From NCBI RefSeq assembly GCF_009727055.1, contig NC_052351.1:3412471-3476470 (forward strand): a stretch of DNA of 64,000 bases. The letters are read 5' to 3'. The stretch comes from Benincasa hispida. Lineage: Eukaryota > Streptophyta > Magnoliopsida > Cucurbitales > Cucurbitaceae. Shown here piece after piece: positions 1 through 11,046 of this stretch. The notes beneath the pieces are model-generated. The model did no database searches. It worked only from the letters and a program-made list of their open reading frames with translations, and was not told where the DNA came from. Every line of letters starts with the position of its first letter. Position 1 is the first letter of the stretch. The translations under genes were made by a program, and so were the position numbers.

Positions 1-1560
1 TGACAAAGAAAAGACTGCCTTCCAGGAAAATGACCCACAACAATTTACCTATGTCGCCGACCTGTCAGTTCAATAGCTATAGGACATGACTACAAACTCC
101 ATAAGGGCTCAGTACAGAGGACCATCACAATCTTCTTTTATGTACTTTAAGTCGTACATCAAGAGGATGACAACCTGAGGATGCCACTTAGGTACCAACC
201 TCCAAAGTTCCAACTATTCGATGGAAGCAATTTGAAACAACATGTTGCTCACTTCGTTGAAACCTGTAAAAATTTAGGAACAAGAGGAGACCTGCTAGTC
301 AAGCAATTTTTCCGAACCTTGGAAGGAAATACTTTTGATTGGTAAACCAATTTGGAGCTGTAAGTGATTGACAACTGGGAACAACTAGAAATAGAGTTCC
401 TAAACCGCTTTTATAACACTAAACGTATCATTGGTATGATGAAGTTGACAAATGTCAAGCAGCAAAAAGAAGAGTCAGTCATCAATTTCATTAACCAATG
501 TAGAGTTTTGAGTCTGGATTGTAAAGATAGACTCACTGAATTATCTGCAATGGAGATGTGCACTTAAGGTATGCACTAGGAACTTCTCTACATTCTGCAA
601 GGGATAAAGCCTCGTACATTCGAAGAGCTAGCGACTTGCACCCATGACATAGAGTTGAGCATCGTCAATAGGGGAACTAAGGACTTTTTGGCTCCCAAGG
701 TGAGAAAAGACAAGAATGAATCTAGGGCATTGAAAAGATCGTGAATAGTGCCACCAAAGAATCTATGGTCGTTCATGTAGCCCTAATGAAATTTTCCTCT
801 TGAGGAAAAGAAATAAAATTTGAAAGAAAACACAATGAGGGCGAGAAGCGTCACCCAACTCTTAAAGAAAGGCAAGAAAAGTTTATCCACTCCCTGATTT
901 TGATGTTGCAGATATGTTAGAGCAATTATTAGAGAAACAACTAATTCAACGACCAAAGTGCAAGCGACTGAAGCAGTTAGGGAAAGTCAATGACCCCAAC
1001 TACTGTAAGTATTACCGAGTTGTCAGTCACCCAATTAAAAAATATTTTATGTTGAAGGAGTTGATCCTAAAGTTAGCTTGTGAAAAGAAGTTTAAGCTAG
1101 AGCTAGATGTGCTCAGAATAACCATGTTGCAGTTGTAGTGACTACAAGTATTTTAACACAGTCTTCATCTTATGATAAAAAAAAAAGTTTGATCCAGTTT
1201 GGGATCCTCGAACCTATAGTTGTTCGATTTCAACAAGTGATTCAAATATCAGATTCTCGAAACAAAGATGAACATGATGGTGACGATGACACAAGATGGA
1301 TCCTTGTGACTCGTCGAAAGAGAAGAAATTCGAATTCCACTAAAAAAGAGTTGCACTCCTATCGAAGTTATAAAAGAGGGAACATGACTCAGAAAAATAA
1401 AGGGAAAAAATGATATGGAAGCTTAAGCCTACTATGGAAGAAGACGAGGACTTTCCTCAACTTCGATAGTCGGTAATTTTGGCAGAATTCCTCCCAAGAA
1501 GTTTCCTCGATAATCATCCATCTTTAGAAGATTGCCTTCATACTGCCTCAGCAACTTTGG
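1..1560 (+). pseudogene. Ty3/gypsy gag remnant, copy 1
   Basis: This is a decayed retrotransposon gag, the structural protein that packages element RNA into cytoplasmic particles. It aligns along its length with the better copy at 43447-44990. Recognisable blocks are the gag core at 364-566 (WEQLEIEFLNRFYNTKR), the LEQLLEKQL block from 914, and the basic stretch WILVTRRKRR near 1297-1326. The frame is broken repeatedly. One example is TAA at 343-345, where copy 2 has the Tyr codon TAT at 43800-43802. The 5' part lies outside the window. No protease, RT or integrase follows: gag passes almost directly into the element's 3' non-coding tail at about 1618. The assignment to a Tat-like lineage is from memory of the gag family. 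Confidence 0.8.
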
Positions 1561-1590
1561 ATCAAAAATGCAGGAACAAAAAAAGACTAG

Positions 1591-1620
1591 CTATGTAGAT
1601 AGCATGACATGCAATAACTT
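1591..1620 (-). other. Inverted scrap of gag at a deletion breakpoint
   Basis: The reverse complement of these 30 bases matches 44994-45023 of gag copy 2 at about 25 of 30 positions, including the first 15. The minus strand reads VIACHAIYI, the peptide expected just downstream of the gag end. The segment sits exactly where gag stops and the non-coding tail begins, so it looks like a micro-inversion made during repair of the pol deletion. Confidence 0.6.
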
Positions 1621-1670
1621 TGTTTACATTATGACTTGATCCCTTTTCATTATAAAGGGTACATAGGCAG
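1621..1670 (+). repeat. Gypsy 3' tail module (single, truncated)
   Basis: This carries the module TATGACTTGATCCC, an AGGG half that can pair with CCCT, then TACATAGGCAG. Three such modules occur in tandem at 45604-45915 behind gag copy 2. Here the module is cut at 1671 by the start of a copia LTR. Confidence 0.7.
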
Positions 1671-3959
1671 TGGAGAGATTGGAATTCCCACAGTAGAAGC
1701 GTACAAACGCCTCGTGTCTCGAATTTCATTTTATAGAACTTAGAAATCAGAGAGACGAAAATAGATAATAAACAACAAGTCCTAAGCATGCTTTTTCTAT
1801 AGAAATTCAGAGAAGAAAAAGGGAGATCGAATACTAACCCTTGAAGAAACACTTCTTCACGATTCCTCTCTGATGAATGATCACAAACTCTTCTCCCGTT
1901 CATAGCAACACAACGAACTTGGCTTCACAGTAAGGCCTCAAACACAACAAAGAGGACACTGATGGAACGTGCACATGCGCGGCGAAAGTAAAATGAATCT
2001 TTAGTACTCTAATTATGCTAATTTATAAGGAATAAGCATGCAAATAAATGTAAAAGAAAAGTTAAAAAATACAACCCTTGTAGCTCCAAATTGACCACAA
2101 ATTCCACTTTAATCTTCTCACGAATTGGCTGTGAACCACCATGAGATTTTTTCCAACTATTCTTCAGCCTTAGAATGAGATGGTGGGATCTGGCGAGTGA
2201 CTAAAATATGGATGAATTTAGTATAGAAATTGAGAGAGAACTAAGGACTTAATTTCTAAAACTCTTTTAAAATCTCTAAGTTGCCAAGAAGAATTTGTTT
2301 TTCAACTAACTTGAAATTCATCAAATGGCCAAGAAGAATTAATCTCCATCAAAACATCCTATTTGTAGAGCAATTACATTCAATTCATGCAAAATTGAGT
2401 TAACCAAATTTTGACACTTCAAAACGCACTCAATTTAGTGGGATAAGTGGCATTTTGTAGAATCAAATACTTTGTCTAATGAATTATTCACTAAAAGTTA
2501 AATTTTTCCACTAAAAATCGTTATTGGATCTTTCCACTAAGTAAAGTCAACAATTTGATTTTTGACTATTTTGAAGTCACCATTTGACTTTAGTCAAATT
2601 TTAATTAAATACAATTTTAGTTCAGAATTAATTCAAAATCATTTTTGGGATTGCCCACTTAGTGAAGTCAACTTTTGACTTTTGACCTCCAAAAGCTTTG
2701 TGAAGTCAACATTTGACCTTGATGAACTTTGATTAATTCCATTTGATTCAAAATTATCAAATAATTGATTTTAAGTTAAATTAATATTAAATAATTAACT
2801 AAATAATTTAATTAATTTAGTTTAATATTCAATTATTAAATCCAATACTAATCTCCGATGAATCCTTATTCATAGTTTTGATATTTAAATCCAATTTAAA
2901 TATCTCAAATTCTCTCTTTATCATTCAATTCCCAATTGAATGATACGTCGTTAAATATATCGCATATATTTAACGCTTATTCCCTAATTCAAATATGAAC
3001 ACTTCAAACTCACTCGTCACACTATTCTAAGATTTAGTCCGATATGAGCTAGCAGGCGGACCTAACGGACCTACAGATCATGAGCTCCAACGATTCTGGA
3101 TTAATTGACTAAACTCTTTAACATAATTAACCAACATTCATTAACTACCGAGACACTCCACTAAAGCTCAGTAGTTGTACTCTTTTCACTATAGATATAT
3201 TTTTATCCACATGATTTAACCATGATTAGTAAGTCGATCCTTCATAAGTTATTCGTGATTACGGCTAGGTCAAAATTATCGTTTTATCCCTATAATACAT
3301 CTTGCTCATTAAGTCTCCACTGATTCACTAATGAACAATTGGTTTGTGGTCCTACCACTAAATCGAGTCCCTCTCAATCATAGAGAGGGAAAGGTCCCTT
3401 GTTCAAGACTAGGATTCGGTAGTTAAGGGAACAACCTATCCACTCTCACTCATGCAGATTAAGGGATAATCCCAAATAAACAGGAGTACTAGTTAGCTTA
3501 GGATTAAGATCAAGTTACCTAGGTCATCGAATTGAAAAAGTCAATCTTAATAGTAAACAATGTTATAAAGTAAAAATGACTATTTCGTGGACCGATCTTA
3601 TACAAACTCCTTACATAGGATGCCCTCGCTCACATGTCTCCACATGAACGATTCAGGATCACATTGTTTATATCATATACAAAATGGGGTCCCTATGATA
3701 AGGTACCCAGCCTTATCCTTATACCATAGACCATTTTGGCTATATAATTGAACTTAATCCACTTTTATGTCTCCACATATAGTTCAAGAATTCATGTTAT
3801 AGCCAGGGGTTCTTAGTTTATTAGATTTAGGGTTCTTAAAGGTGCAATTCACATAATCAATAAAAATTTTATTAAATAAACCTCGATAACAATTTTATTG
3901 TAAAATAGAATATGTTTTAATATTTACAAACTGTAAGTTTTAGGACATACAATCTAACA
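1671..3959 (-). repeat. Copia-type LTR (3' LTR of reverse-strand element)
   Basis: On the minus strand the LTR starts TGTTAGATTGTATGTCC at 3959, directly after a purine-rich tract, and runs to about 1671 (plus-strand start TGGAGAGATTGG). The same LTR family, diverged, recurs in reverse at 5165-6468, 10505-10846, 23396-23609, 28203-30235 and 46231-48305, and forward at 11047-12933, 23610-25167 and 36227-38002. It is inserted in the gypsy tail. The lower boundary rests on alignment with 23396 and 38002 only. The LTR would hold the promoter and polyadenylation signals; it encodes nothing. Confidence 0.75.
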
Positions 3960-3972
3960 AACTCCATTTGGA
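3960..3972 (-). promoter_or_regulatory. Polypurine tract of copia element
   Basis: The minus strand reads CCAAATGGAGTT immediately before the LTR start. The equivalent position at 48306-48318 reads CCAAGTGGGAGTT. In LTR elements this tract primes plus-strand DNA synthesis, and its position beside the LTR fixes the element's orientation. Confidence 0.65.
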
Positions 3973-5110
3973 CTAAAACTCCAATGGATTTGCATATACA
4001 CAATGTTGAGTATGAGGGAATAAAATAGAAATCGAATAAACTAGGGCATCAGATACCCAAAAATTCTACCACTTGTCCTATATTTATATATATCGTAGTC
4101 CTAGTCTGACTAGGTGATCTCAAATACTTTAGCTGTGAGGGCTTTTGTAAATGGATCAGCTAGATCGTCTTATGAGGCAATCTACGTGACTATCACGTCT
4201 CCTTGGTGTATGATCTCCCTGATTAGATGGTACTTGTGCTCGATGTGCTTTCCACACTTATGGCTTCTCGGTTCTTTTAAATTTGCAACTTCCACTGTTA
4301 TCACAATAGAGGGTGATACATATTTCACTTCCATGGTGGAGTCAGCAATACAACTTTGCTTTATCCTCCTCCATACTGTAACTCTTCCATTTAGAGTGAA
4401 CACTGATCCCAAAGTTGATTTCTTTGAATCAATGTCGGTCTGAAAATCAGAGTTAGCGTATCCTGTAAGGATCAAATCCTTAGCACCATACACAAACATA
4501 CAATCCATCATTCTCTGAAAATACTTGAAGATGTTCTTAACAACAATCTAATGATCATATCCAAGATTGGACTAAAACTTGTTGACTATTCCAACTGCAT
4601 AGCATATGTTTGGGCGTGTATTGACATACATCAAACTCCCAACTATTGATGCATAAGGAATTCATTTCATAACCTCAACTTCTTGAGGTGTCTTAGGATA
4701 TTGTTCCTTAGACAGGTGAATTCCATGTCTGAAAGGTAACATACCTCTCTTGGAATTTTGCATCTTATATCTAGACAACATCTTGTCTATATAAGATGCG
4801 TGAGATAAGGCTAGTGTTATGTTCTTGCAATTTCAAACTATTTGGATTCTAAGAACATATTGAGCATCTCTCAAATCATTCATTTGAAACTGTGATGCTA
4901 GCCATCTTTTAATGTCAACAAGGAATCCTACCTCATTCCCAAGGAGTAGGATATCATCAACATATAATACTAGAAAGGCTACAGTCTTATTCACAATTTT
5001 CTTGTAAACACAAGGTTCATCAACGTTTTGTTCAAAGCTAAAAGATTTTATCGCAGTGTCAAATCTCATATTCCAGGATCGAGATGCTTGTTTCAATCCA
5101 TAAAGATTTT
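3973..5110 (-). pseudogene. Copia pol fragment: reverse transcriptase and RNase H
   Basis: On the minus strand, 5105-4840 carries copia RT motifs: YGLKQASRSWN, then the catalytic YVDD in FLVLYVDDILLLG. 4830-4560 continues the RT end (YASIVGSLMYV, NTRPNICYAV). 4511-4182 is the RNase H domain (SDFQTDIDSKKSTLGSVF, then CIADSTMEVKYV). Stops and frame changes separate the pieces, for instance NKF*SN. Capsid, protease and integrase are missing. The fragment ends near 5105 at an A-run (plus-strand T-run 5108-5122), beyond which the sequence is unrelated. It belongs with the LTR at 1671-3959. Non-functional. Confidence 0.85.
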
Positions 5111-5164
5111 TTTTTTTTTTTTGAGAGAATTGTGTGAAGGAATAACTCCCCACGACCACATCCA

Positions 5165-6468
5165 TCATGAAACAACTGTTAAGGGAGTTATTTCAATATT
5201 TAATTTAAATTATAATTATATTAACTAACGTAATATAATTAAATTTAAACTATGTATTATATCTCATATAATATATAACCTATAGTTTATTATATCACAT
5301 ATAATATAACCGATAGAATAAAATCTCTCAAATAACCCATAGTTTTAATTAATATGAACCATATTCATATTAATATTAACCTATAGTTTTTATATTAATT
5401 TCATTTATATAATTAATATTTGAATCACATTCAAATATTTATTTCTCTCATTGAACTTTATAACATAATGTATCCACATACATTATATTAATTGTATCTT
5501 ATACAATTAATTTTCTTAATAATTTGATTTTTATTAGTCTCTATTGAGCTAACAAGGGGACCTTATGGACCTACAGATTGAAGCTCAAATAATTGACAAC
5601 TTAAACTCTTCTCTAAAGATTGACAACTGCACTCTTCTCACTGTAGATATATTTATGTGTCCATTTGATATAATCAATCAACAGTGGATTGACCCTTCAC
5701 AAATTGCTCATAAGTACAACTGGGTAAAAAATCCAACTATAACTGAACCACTCTCGAGCCAGGAGAGTCTCAGACACCTCATTGTTCAGGACCCGAAATA
5801 AGTTCTTAAGGGAGCAATTTATCTACTTACCCTAACAATAAGAATGAGTGAATTCTTTCTTGTGTAGCTGTGTTTCCAACTCCCCACTCGGATGAATCCC
5901 CAAAGTGGTAGGCATATTGAGTCGATGAATTTGGCCACTCACACCCATGCAAATCAAAGGACCGCCTTCATAGGCAAGAGTTTACAACTCACTCAAAATT
6001 AAGGTCAAGTCACCTATGGTCATCATGGTGAAATGTAAGTCTTTTCTACTAACAGTGTTATAAAGAGAGACTAATCATTTCGTGGTTTGGTCTTATACAA
6101 ACTCTTTGCATAGTATACCTTTGCTTACATGTCTCCACATGAATGATCAAGATTAAATCATTTATACCACATTATAACAATTGTAACAATTACAAAGCGG
6201 GTTGTATCCGTAGTGTCACTAGGATAAGTTACTCACCTTATCCATCTACTACAAACTATTCAGGTTATTACTTAAAAATGATCCATCTGTATGTCTCCAC
6301 ATACATGCTTAAGCTTCATCAAATAATCTTGGATCTTAATTTATTGGTTTTGGGTTAATGCAACTAAATGTCAAATAAAATAATACTTATTTTATTAAAT
6401 AAATAATTTGTTTATACAAATGATTTACAAGCTACGAAACCATGAGGTTTAGGGCATCAACCCCAATA
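5165..6468 (-). repeat. Copia LTR fragment
   Basis: The minus strand begins near 6468 with ATTGGGGTTGATGCCC, the diverged start of the same LTR family, next to a purine-rich tract (minus strand AAAAGTGAGAGAT, 6469-6482). Central sequence (CTACAGATTGAAGCTC, GTGGATTGACCCTTCAC) has equivalents at 29329 and 47436. The lower end is truncated against the copia RT fragment. Short open frames here are not coding. Confidence 0.7.
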
Positions 6469-6533
6469 ATCTCTCACTTTTTCTAAAGCTAGTGGGGTGA
6501 ACAAATACAAAGTACAAAAACTAGTATAGTACA
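6469..6533 (-). other. Copia internal remnant split by the Athila insertion
   Basis: A purine-rich tract and about 50 bp of copia internal sequence end in GTACA (6529-6533). The same GTACA occurs at 23371-23375 and is followed by CAAAACAATAAACTAGGGCA, which resembles copia internal sequence at 48380-48400. The copia remnant was therefore continuous before the Athila-type element inserted. Confidence 0.65.
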
Positions 6534-7140
6534 TGTTCGGTCTCTGAGACTAGCGTGTCGTGAGTGCTCTTGACCTAAGCAAAGATAATTTATTTTCACC
6601 AATTTAAGGCTTAAACCACAAATGTAGCAAAGTGATAAGACCGGGGTCGAATCCACAGGGAGACTGTCGAATTAACTTAGACCAATTAATGAATTCCAAG
6701 TAAGAAAAAGGGGTTTTGGTGATTCTTGATTTTGTTTACAAAATAAATTAAAAACCAAACGAAGAAGAATAAATAAAGGATAGCGTAGAAAAGAGGATTG
6801 AATCAAATTAATAGAAAATCTTGGGATTAGTTTGCATGCTTTTTTTATTTTCTATCATTAGTTACTAGTTAATTCCTTCAATTATGTGAACCCCTCAACC
6901 TATTAGAAATTCTAATAGCCCAAATAGCCAATTTTGATAATAATCTAAACCAACCTTAAATCAGTTTTAAACTTTTCCTTCTCAGCGACATACGAGCTAA
7001 AACTGAAAAGCATTAAGTAAAGGGTTCAATTGTCGAGACACACTACAAGCTGGACAAGCACATCTTATAGCATAATTTTTTATGGAAGACTATACTAGGG
7101 AATACATAAATTTGGCCAAAAAAAGTCTAGACCCTAAACA
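6534..7140 (-). repeat. Athila 3' LTR remnant
   Basis: It matches 21746-22330 of the 5' LTR closely, from TTCGGTCT and GAGACTAGCGTG through GAATCCACAGGGAGACTG to TCTAGACCCTAAACATG. Similarity stops at 7140. The remaining 1 kb of the 5' LTR has no counterpart here, so a deletion removed the upstream half of this LTR. Confidence 0.8.
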
Positions 7141-7989
7141 TGTGGAGTAACTCTTTTCATCTCTATCCACACACACACACACACACTATATATATATATA
7201 TATATATTTCCAAGCACACCAGTTATATCTCTTTTTATATGCATTTTTTCCTTTTGTTTTTCAAGAGAAAAGCAACTAGTATAATTTTTTGTTTTTTTTT
7301 TTTTTTTTTTTTTTTTTTGCTTTCTCACACACAAGGTTTCTATTTTCTCTCTATATAGTTTACTCTTCGGCACTAAAAGTTGTTTCCAAGCAAATAGGGG
7401 GACTTTCAAGGTGACAACAAAAATCTGAGATGGATAAACCGTTTCTAAGACTTTAAGGGACTTAAAACAGAAAAATTTTCAACCTAGGTTCATTTTACAT
7501 TGTTTTCATAAAAAAAAAAATTATAAAGGGCTCAAAATTGTAAAATCACTCCTTTTTAAGAACAAACAACCTATTGAGTGTGTTATCAAATTGTTATTGA
7601 AAGAAAACGACAAACAAAGCAAACATTCAAGCAGAAATTAATTTTCAGATTTTCACAAAAATTTATATCACCCCCAACTTAAAAGCCATACATTGTCCTC
7701 AATGTATAATGATGCTTTAACTAAAGCTAAAGACAAAAAGAAAAGGGACAAGAGGGAACAGAAAAACTCCCCTGGATTTTTGGGCACAAGCATGAACGTT
7801 TGAAATCCTTCCTTCAAGAGCCAAAAATTTTGATTCCTAAGAAAAATAAATGATGTCAGCCTCTCTTTTATTAAAAACAAAACAAAACAAAATGAAACGA
7901 AGAAAGCAAAGAGAAGAATGCAAAAGAAATTCAAATTTCTGGTTGCCTACAGGTAGCGCAACATTTAACATCTTTTGTTCGACACCTGG
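7141..7989 (-). other. Athila post-pol untranslated region with simple repeats
   Basis: This stretch lies between pol and the truncated 3' LTR. It holds a (CA)n-(TA)n microsatellite at 7168-7207 and a 27-base T-run at 7292-7318. On the minus strand it has TTGAGGACAATG and AAGTTGGGGGTGAT (7671-7704), a G-rich motif usual just after Athila pol. No coding sequence is supported; the open frames on both strands are low-complexity. Confidence 0.6.
7168..7207. repeat. (CA)n(TA)n compound microsatellite
   Basis: About 19 bases of alternating CA run directly into about 21 bases of alternating TA. This is a likely length-polymorphic marker and a possible source of assembly error. Confidence 0.95.
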
Positions 7990-9477
7990 TGATACGAGCT
8001 CAAGAGATAGATGGTGGAGTCAACATGAGTTTTGAGCAAACCACATTGACTTTTCCTTCGTTGAATATTTTAAGGCGGTGCCCGTTCACTTTGAACTCCT
8101 TCCCTATCTTTGGGCTCCTAATCTCCACTACACCACAAGGAAACAAGTTAACAATCTCAAAGGGACCAAGCCATTTAAATTTTAGTTTACCAGGCATAAG
8201 TGATAGCCTTGGGTTGAAGAGTAACACTTTCTGTCCAACTCGAAATTCCATCCTCAAGATACTCTTATCATGTATTAATTCCATCCAAGCGTAGTTCCTC
8301 CAATTCTTGTAGTTCTAGTAATCTTTCCTCACCGGCTTGGGCTAAGATCATATTACATTTCTTAACAACCTAATATGCTCTATGCTCAATTTCAACCAGT
8401 AGATGACACGTCTTGCCATAGACAAGGTTAAAGGGCATTGTTCCAATAGGAGTTTTAAATGCAGTCTGGTAGGCCCAAAGAGCATTGTCAAGGCTCGTGC
8501 TCCAATCTTTTCTAGATGGATTGACAATCTTTTCCAAGATACTCTTGACCGCACGATTAGAGATTTCAGCTTATTCATTTGTTTGAGTGTGGTATGGATT
8601 GACGACTCAATGGTGAACTCCATACTTCCTCATGAGTACCTCGATGGTCTGACTACGAAAATGAGTATCCTGATCACTAATTATAGCTCGAGGTATGCCA
8701 AATTTAGAAAAGATGTTAGCTCTTAAGAATCTTGAAACCGCAATAGCATTGTTAGTATTAGTAGGGATTGCCTCAACTCACTTCGAAACATAATCAATTG
8801 CTAAAAGAATATATAGAAAGCCATAAGAAGAAGGAAATGGGCCATGAAATCTATCCCTCACACATAAAAAACCTCACACACCAAGATAGAATTTAATGGC
8901 ATCTCATTCCTCCTAGACAAGGATCCTGATCTTTGACACCTCTCACAAGACTTTCAAAATGTAAAATAGTCGGTGAACAGAGAATTCCAAATTAACCCAT
9001 TATCCAATACTTTCCTAGAAGTTCTCCTAGGACTAAAATGCCCACCACAGGCCATCTTATGACAAAATGCAAGCACAGACTCAAACTCCTCATTTGGGAC
9101 ACACCTCCTAATGATTTGGTCAGAACAAATCTTCCAAAGGTATGGTAGATCCCAAACGAAATACTTTGAATCACTCCTTAATTTGGCCTTCCTAAAACTA
9201 GGCATTTTATAAGGGAATTACCAGTAAATAGAAAATTCACCATGTCAGCATACCATGGAATGGGTATGGAAATTTGGAATTAGAACTCATATGGAAAATC
9301 CTTCCGTACAGGTACGGGGTCCTCTTCTTGTACAATCTTGCTCAAGTGGTCAGCTACCAAGTTTTCTGCTCCCTTCCTGTCCTTGATAGTCAAATTGAAT
9401 TCCTGAATAAGGAGCATCCAACGCATTAGTCGGGGCTTCAACTCCTTCTTGGTCATCAGGTACCTGGGGCATTGCAA
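7990..9477 (-). pseudogene. Athila pol 3' part: RNase H end and integrase
   Basis: Reading the minus strand from 9477: the RNase H/connection block (LIQEFNLTIKDRKGAENLVA, 9280-9477), then the integrase zinc-binding region at 8954-9205 (CHKMACGGHFSPRRTSRKVL). The catalytic core at about 8760-8350 includes ISDQDTHF and YHTQTNE followed by a stop. The C-terminal domain at 8000-8284 has LMPGKLKFKWLGPFEIVN. Integrase would insert element DNA into chromosomes. Several stops replace Gln codons. Just upstream, at about 9470, RT motif CNAP joins directly to the connection block, so the RT palm with its YxDD motif is gone. Confidence 0.85.
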
Positions 9478-10500
9478 ATCCCAAATGACATCCTCTTGAA
9501 GGCATACATATCGTAAGTATAAGTGAAGGTGGTCTTTTCCTGGTCTTTTTAGGCAATGGGGATTTGGTAGAATCCAGAGAAGCCATCAAGAAAATAGAAA
9601 AATGGTTTTTCGACGAGTCGTTCCACCATTTGATCCAAGAAAGGAATAGGAAAATGATCTTTCTTGGTTACTTCATTGAGCTTTCGGAAATCGATGCACA
9701 TTCTTCAACCATTTTGTACATACATTGGCACCATATCTCCTTTATCGTTCTCCAAAATTGTCATGGTGGTCTTTGTGGGAACAACATGGATAGGACTTAC
9801 CCATTTTCTATCAAGAACTAGGTACAGTTTTGGCTTCATTGAGCTTGATGATTTCTTTGAGAACGACATCCTTCAAATTAGGATTTAGTCTTCTAAGGGG
9901 CTGGACTGTGGGCTTGGCTCCTTCTTGAGTGATTCTATGCATGAAAAGAGAATGGCGTACTCCCTTGAGATCATCTAGAGTCCACCTAATGGTCTCCTTG
10001 TAAGTTTTCAAGGTTTCAATCAAGGATTCCTTTTGGGCAGGTGTCAACTCCCTGGAGATTATGACTAGAAGGGTGTTTCCTTCTCCCAGGTACACGTACT
10101 TCAAATGGCTAGGGAGAGCCTTTAGCTCAATCCCTTGTACCTGCAAATCAAGAATGTCGAAGTCAGCAGAAGTTTCTACTACTTTGTTATTATCAACATC
10201 AGGAAGAGATAAGTCATGTGAATCAGGCAAATCCAAATATATACAAGGGGTAACCAACATGCTAGAATTATTATCATCATCCAACACAATCTCATCAATC
10301 ACATCATGTGTCTCAATCAAACACAAGGACAGATATTCCTTAGGAAATCTCATGGCATCATAAATATTAAAAGATACAACCTCCCCATCAAATTCTACAG
10401 ATAGACATCCTTTATCTACATCAAATTTTTAGAAGTTTTCATGAAGGGTCGACCTAATAGAATCATAGAAGATGAAGGTGTTGAGATTTTATCCATTTTT
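9478..10500 (-). pseudogene. Athila pol middle part: RT N-terminal half
   Basis: On the minus strand, 10470-10430 has LLGRPFMKTSK, the end of the aspartic protease domain, with a 1-base frameshift before VEFDGEVV. 10353-9811 is an open 180-codon stretch (MRFPKEYLSLCL, then LKALPSHLKYVYLG and PLRRLNPN) forming the spacer and the start of RT. 9600-9478 carries LDGFSGFYQI with an in-frame stop and ends at FGICNAP. About 300 codons of RT and RNase H normally following CNAP are absent. The 10353-9811 stretch is the longest open Athila piece here, but it is only a fragment. Confidence 0.8.
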
Positions 10501-10504
10501 AATA

Positions 10505-10846
10505 TATAGAAATCAACAATGAATGGTCAGGATCAACCATCTGTAGTAGTTTACAACACTTGTAAACTTCTACAAAGCGGGCCGTATCCGTAGTGTCATC
10601 AGAATCAGGTATTCCACCTTAATCTTTATACTACAGACCTATTTAGGTTATCACTTAAGACATGATCTACTTGTATATCACATATACATGCTTAAGCTCA
10701 CTTAAGATAACCAAGGAGCTTTGTTTATTGGATATGAGTAAATGCCAGAATTAAATAACACTTATTTTATTTATTGAACAATGTGTATCTTTACAAAACA
10801 ACGAGACTTCGGGAGAATTAGGACACCAATCCCAACACTTACTTAC
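10505..10846 (-). repeat. Copia LTR fragment inside Athila pol
   Basis: The minus strand starts TGTTGGGATTGGTGTCC at about 10846 and matches the inverted start of the LTR at 36227 (shared CTCGTTGTTTTG, GGCATTTACTCATATCCAA, ACTACGGATACGGCC). It takes the place of the Athila protease active-site region, so insertion and loss of about 300 bp of host element went together. Confidence 0.75.
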
Positions 10847-10849
10847 CAC

Positions 10850-11046
10850 TACCTTTTCTCTATCCTTACCTATCATCTTTTTGGTGCACAACTTCTTTAG
10901 GAATTTAGCATACCTGGGGATTTGCTGGATTGCATTCAAGAGAGGAATGTTTATCTGAACCTTTTTGAATATTTCGATCAACTCCTCGTCCCTTTGTTCT
11001 TGTTTCGGTCGTGCTAGTCTGCTAGGAAACGGAGCTTTAGGAATAT
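10850..11046 (-). pseudogene. Athila pol N-terminal fragment
   Basis: The minus strand reads PKAPFPSRLARPKQEQRDEE then NIPLLNAIQQIPRYAKFLKK, the conserved region just before the Athila protease. The upstream continuation lies at 20171 on the far side of the nested element. Removing 11047-20165 and one AATAT copy leaves an open frame across the join. Confidence 0.85.

Noticed and set aside
7671..7690. Start of a full-length Athila 3' LTR (TGATATAAA after a G-rich tract)
   Set aside because: The sequence at 7141-7671 does not match the 5' LTR; the G-rich motif is better read as the usual post-pol motif, with the LTR truncated at 7140.
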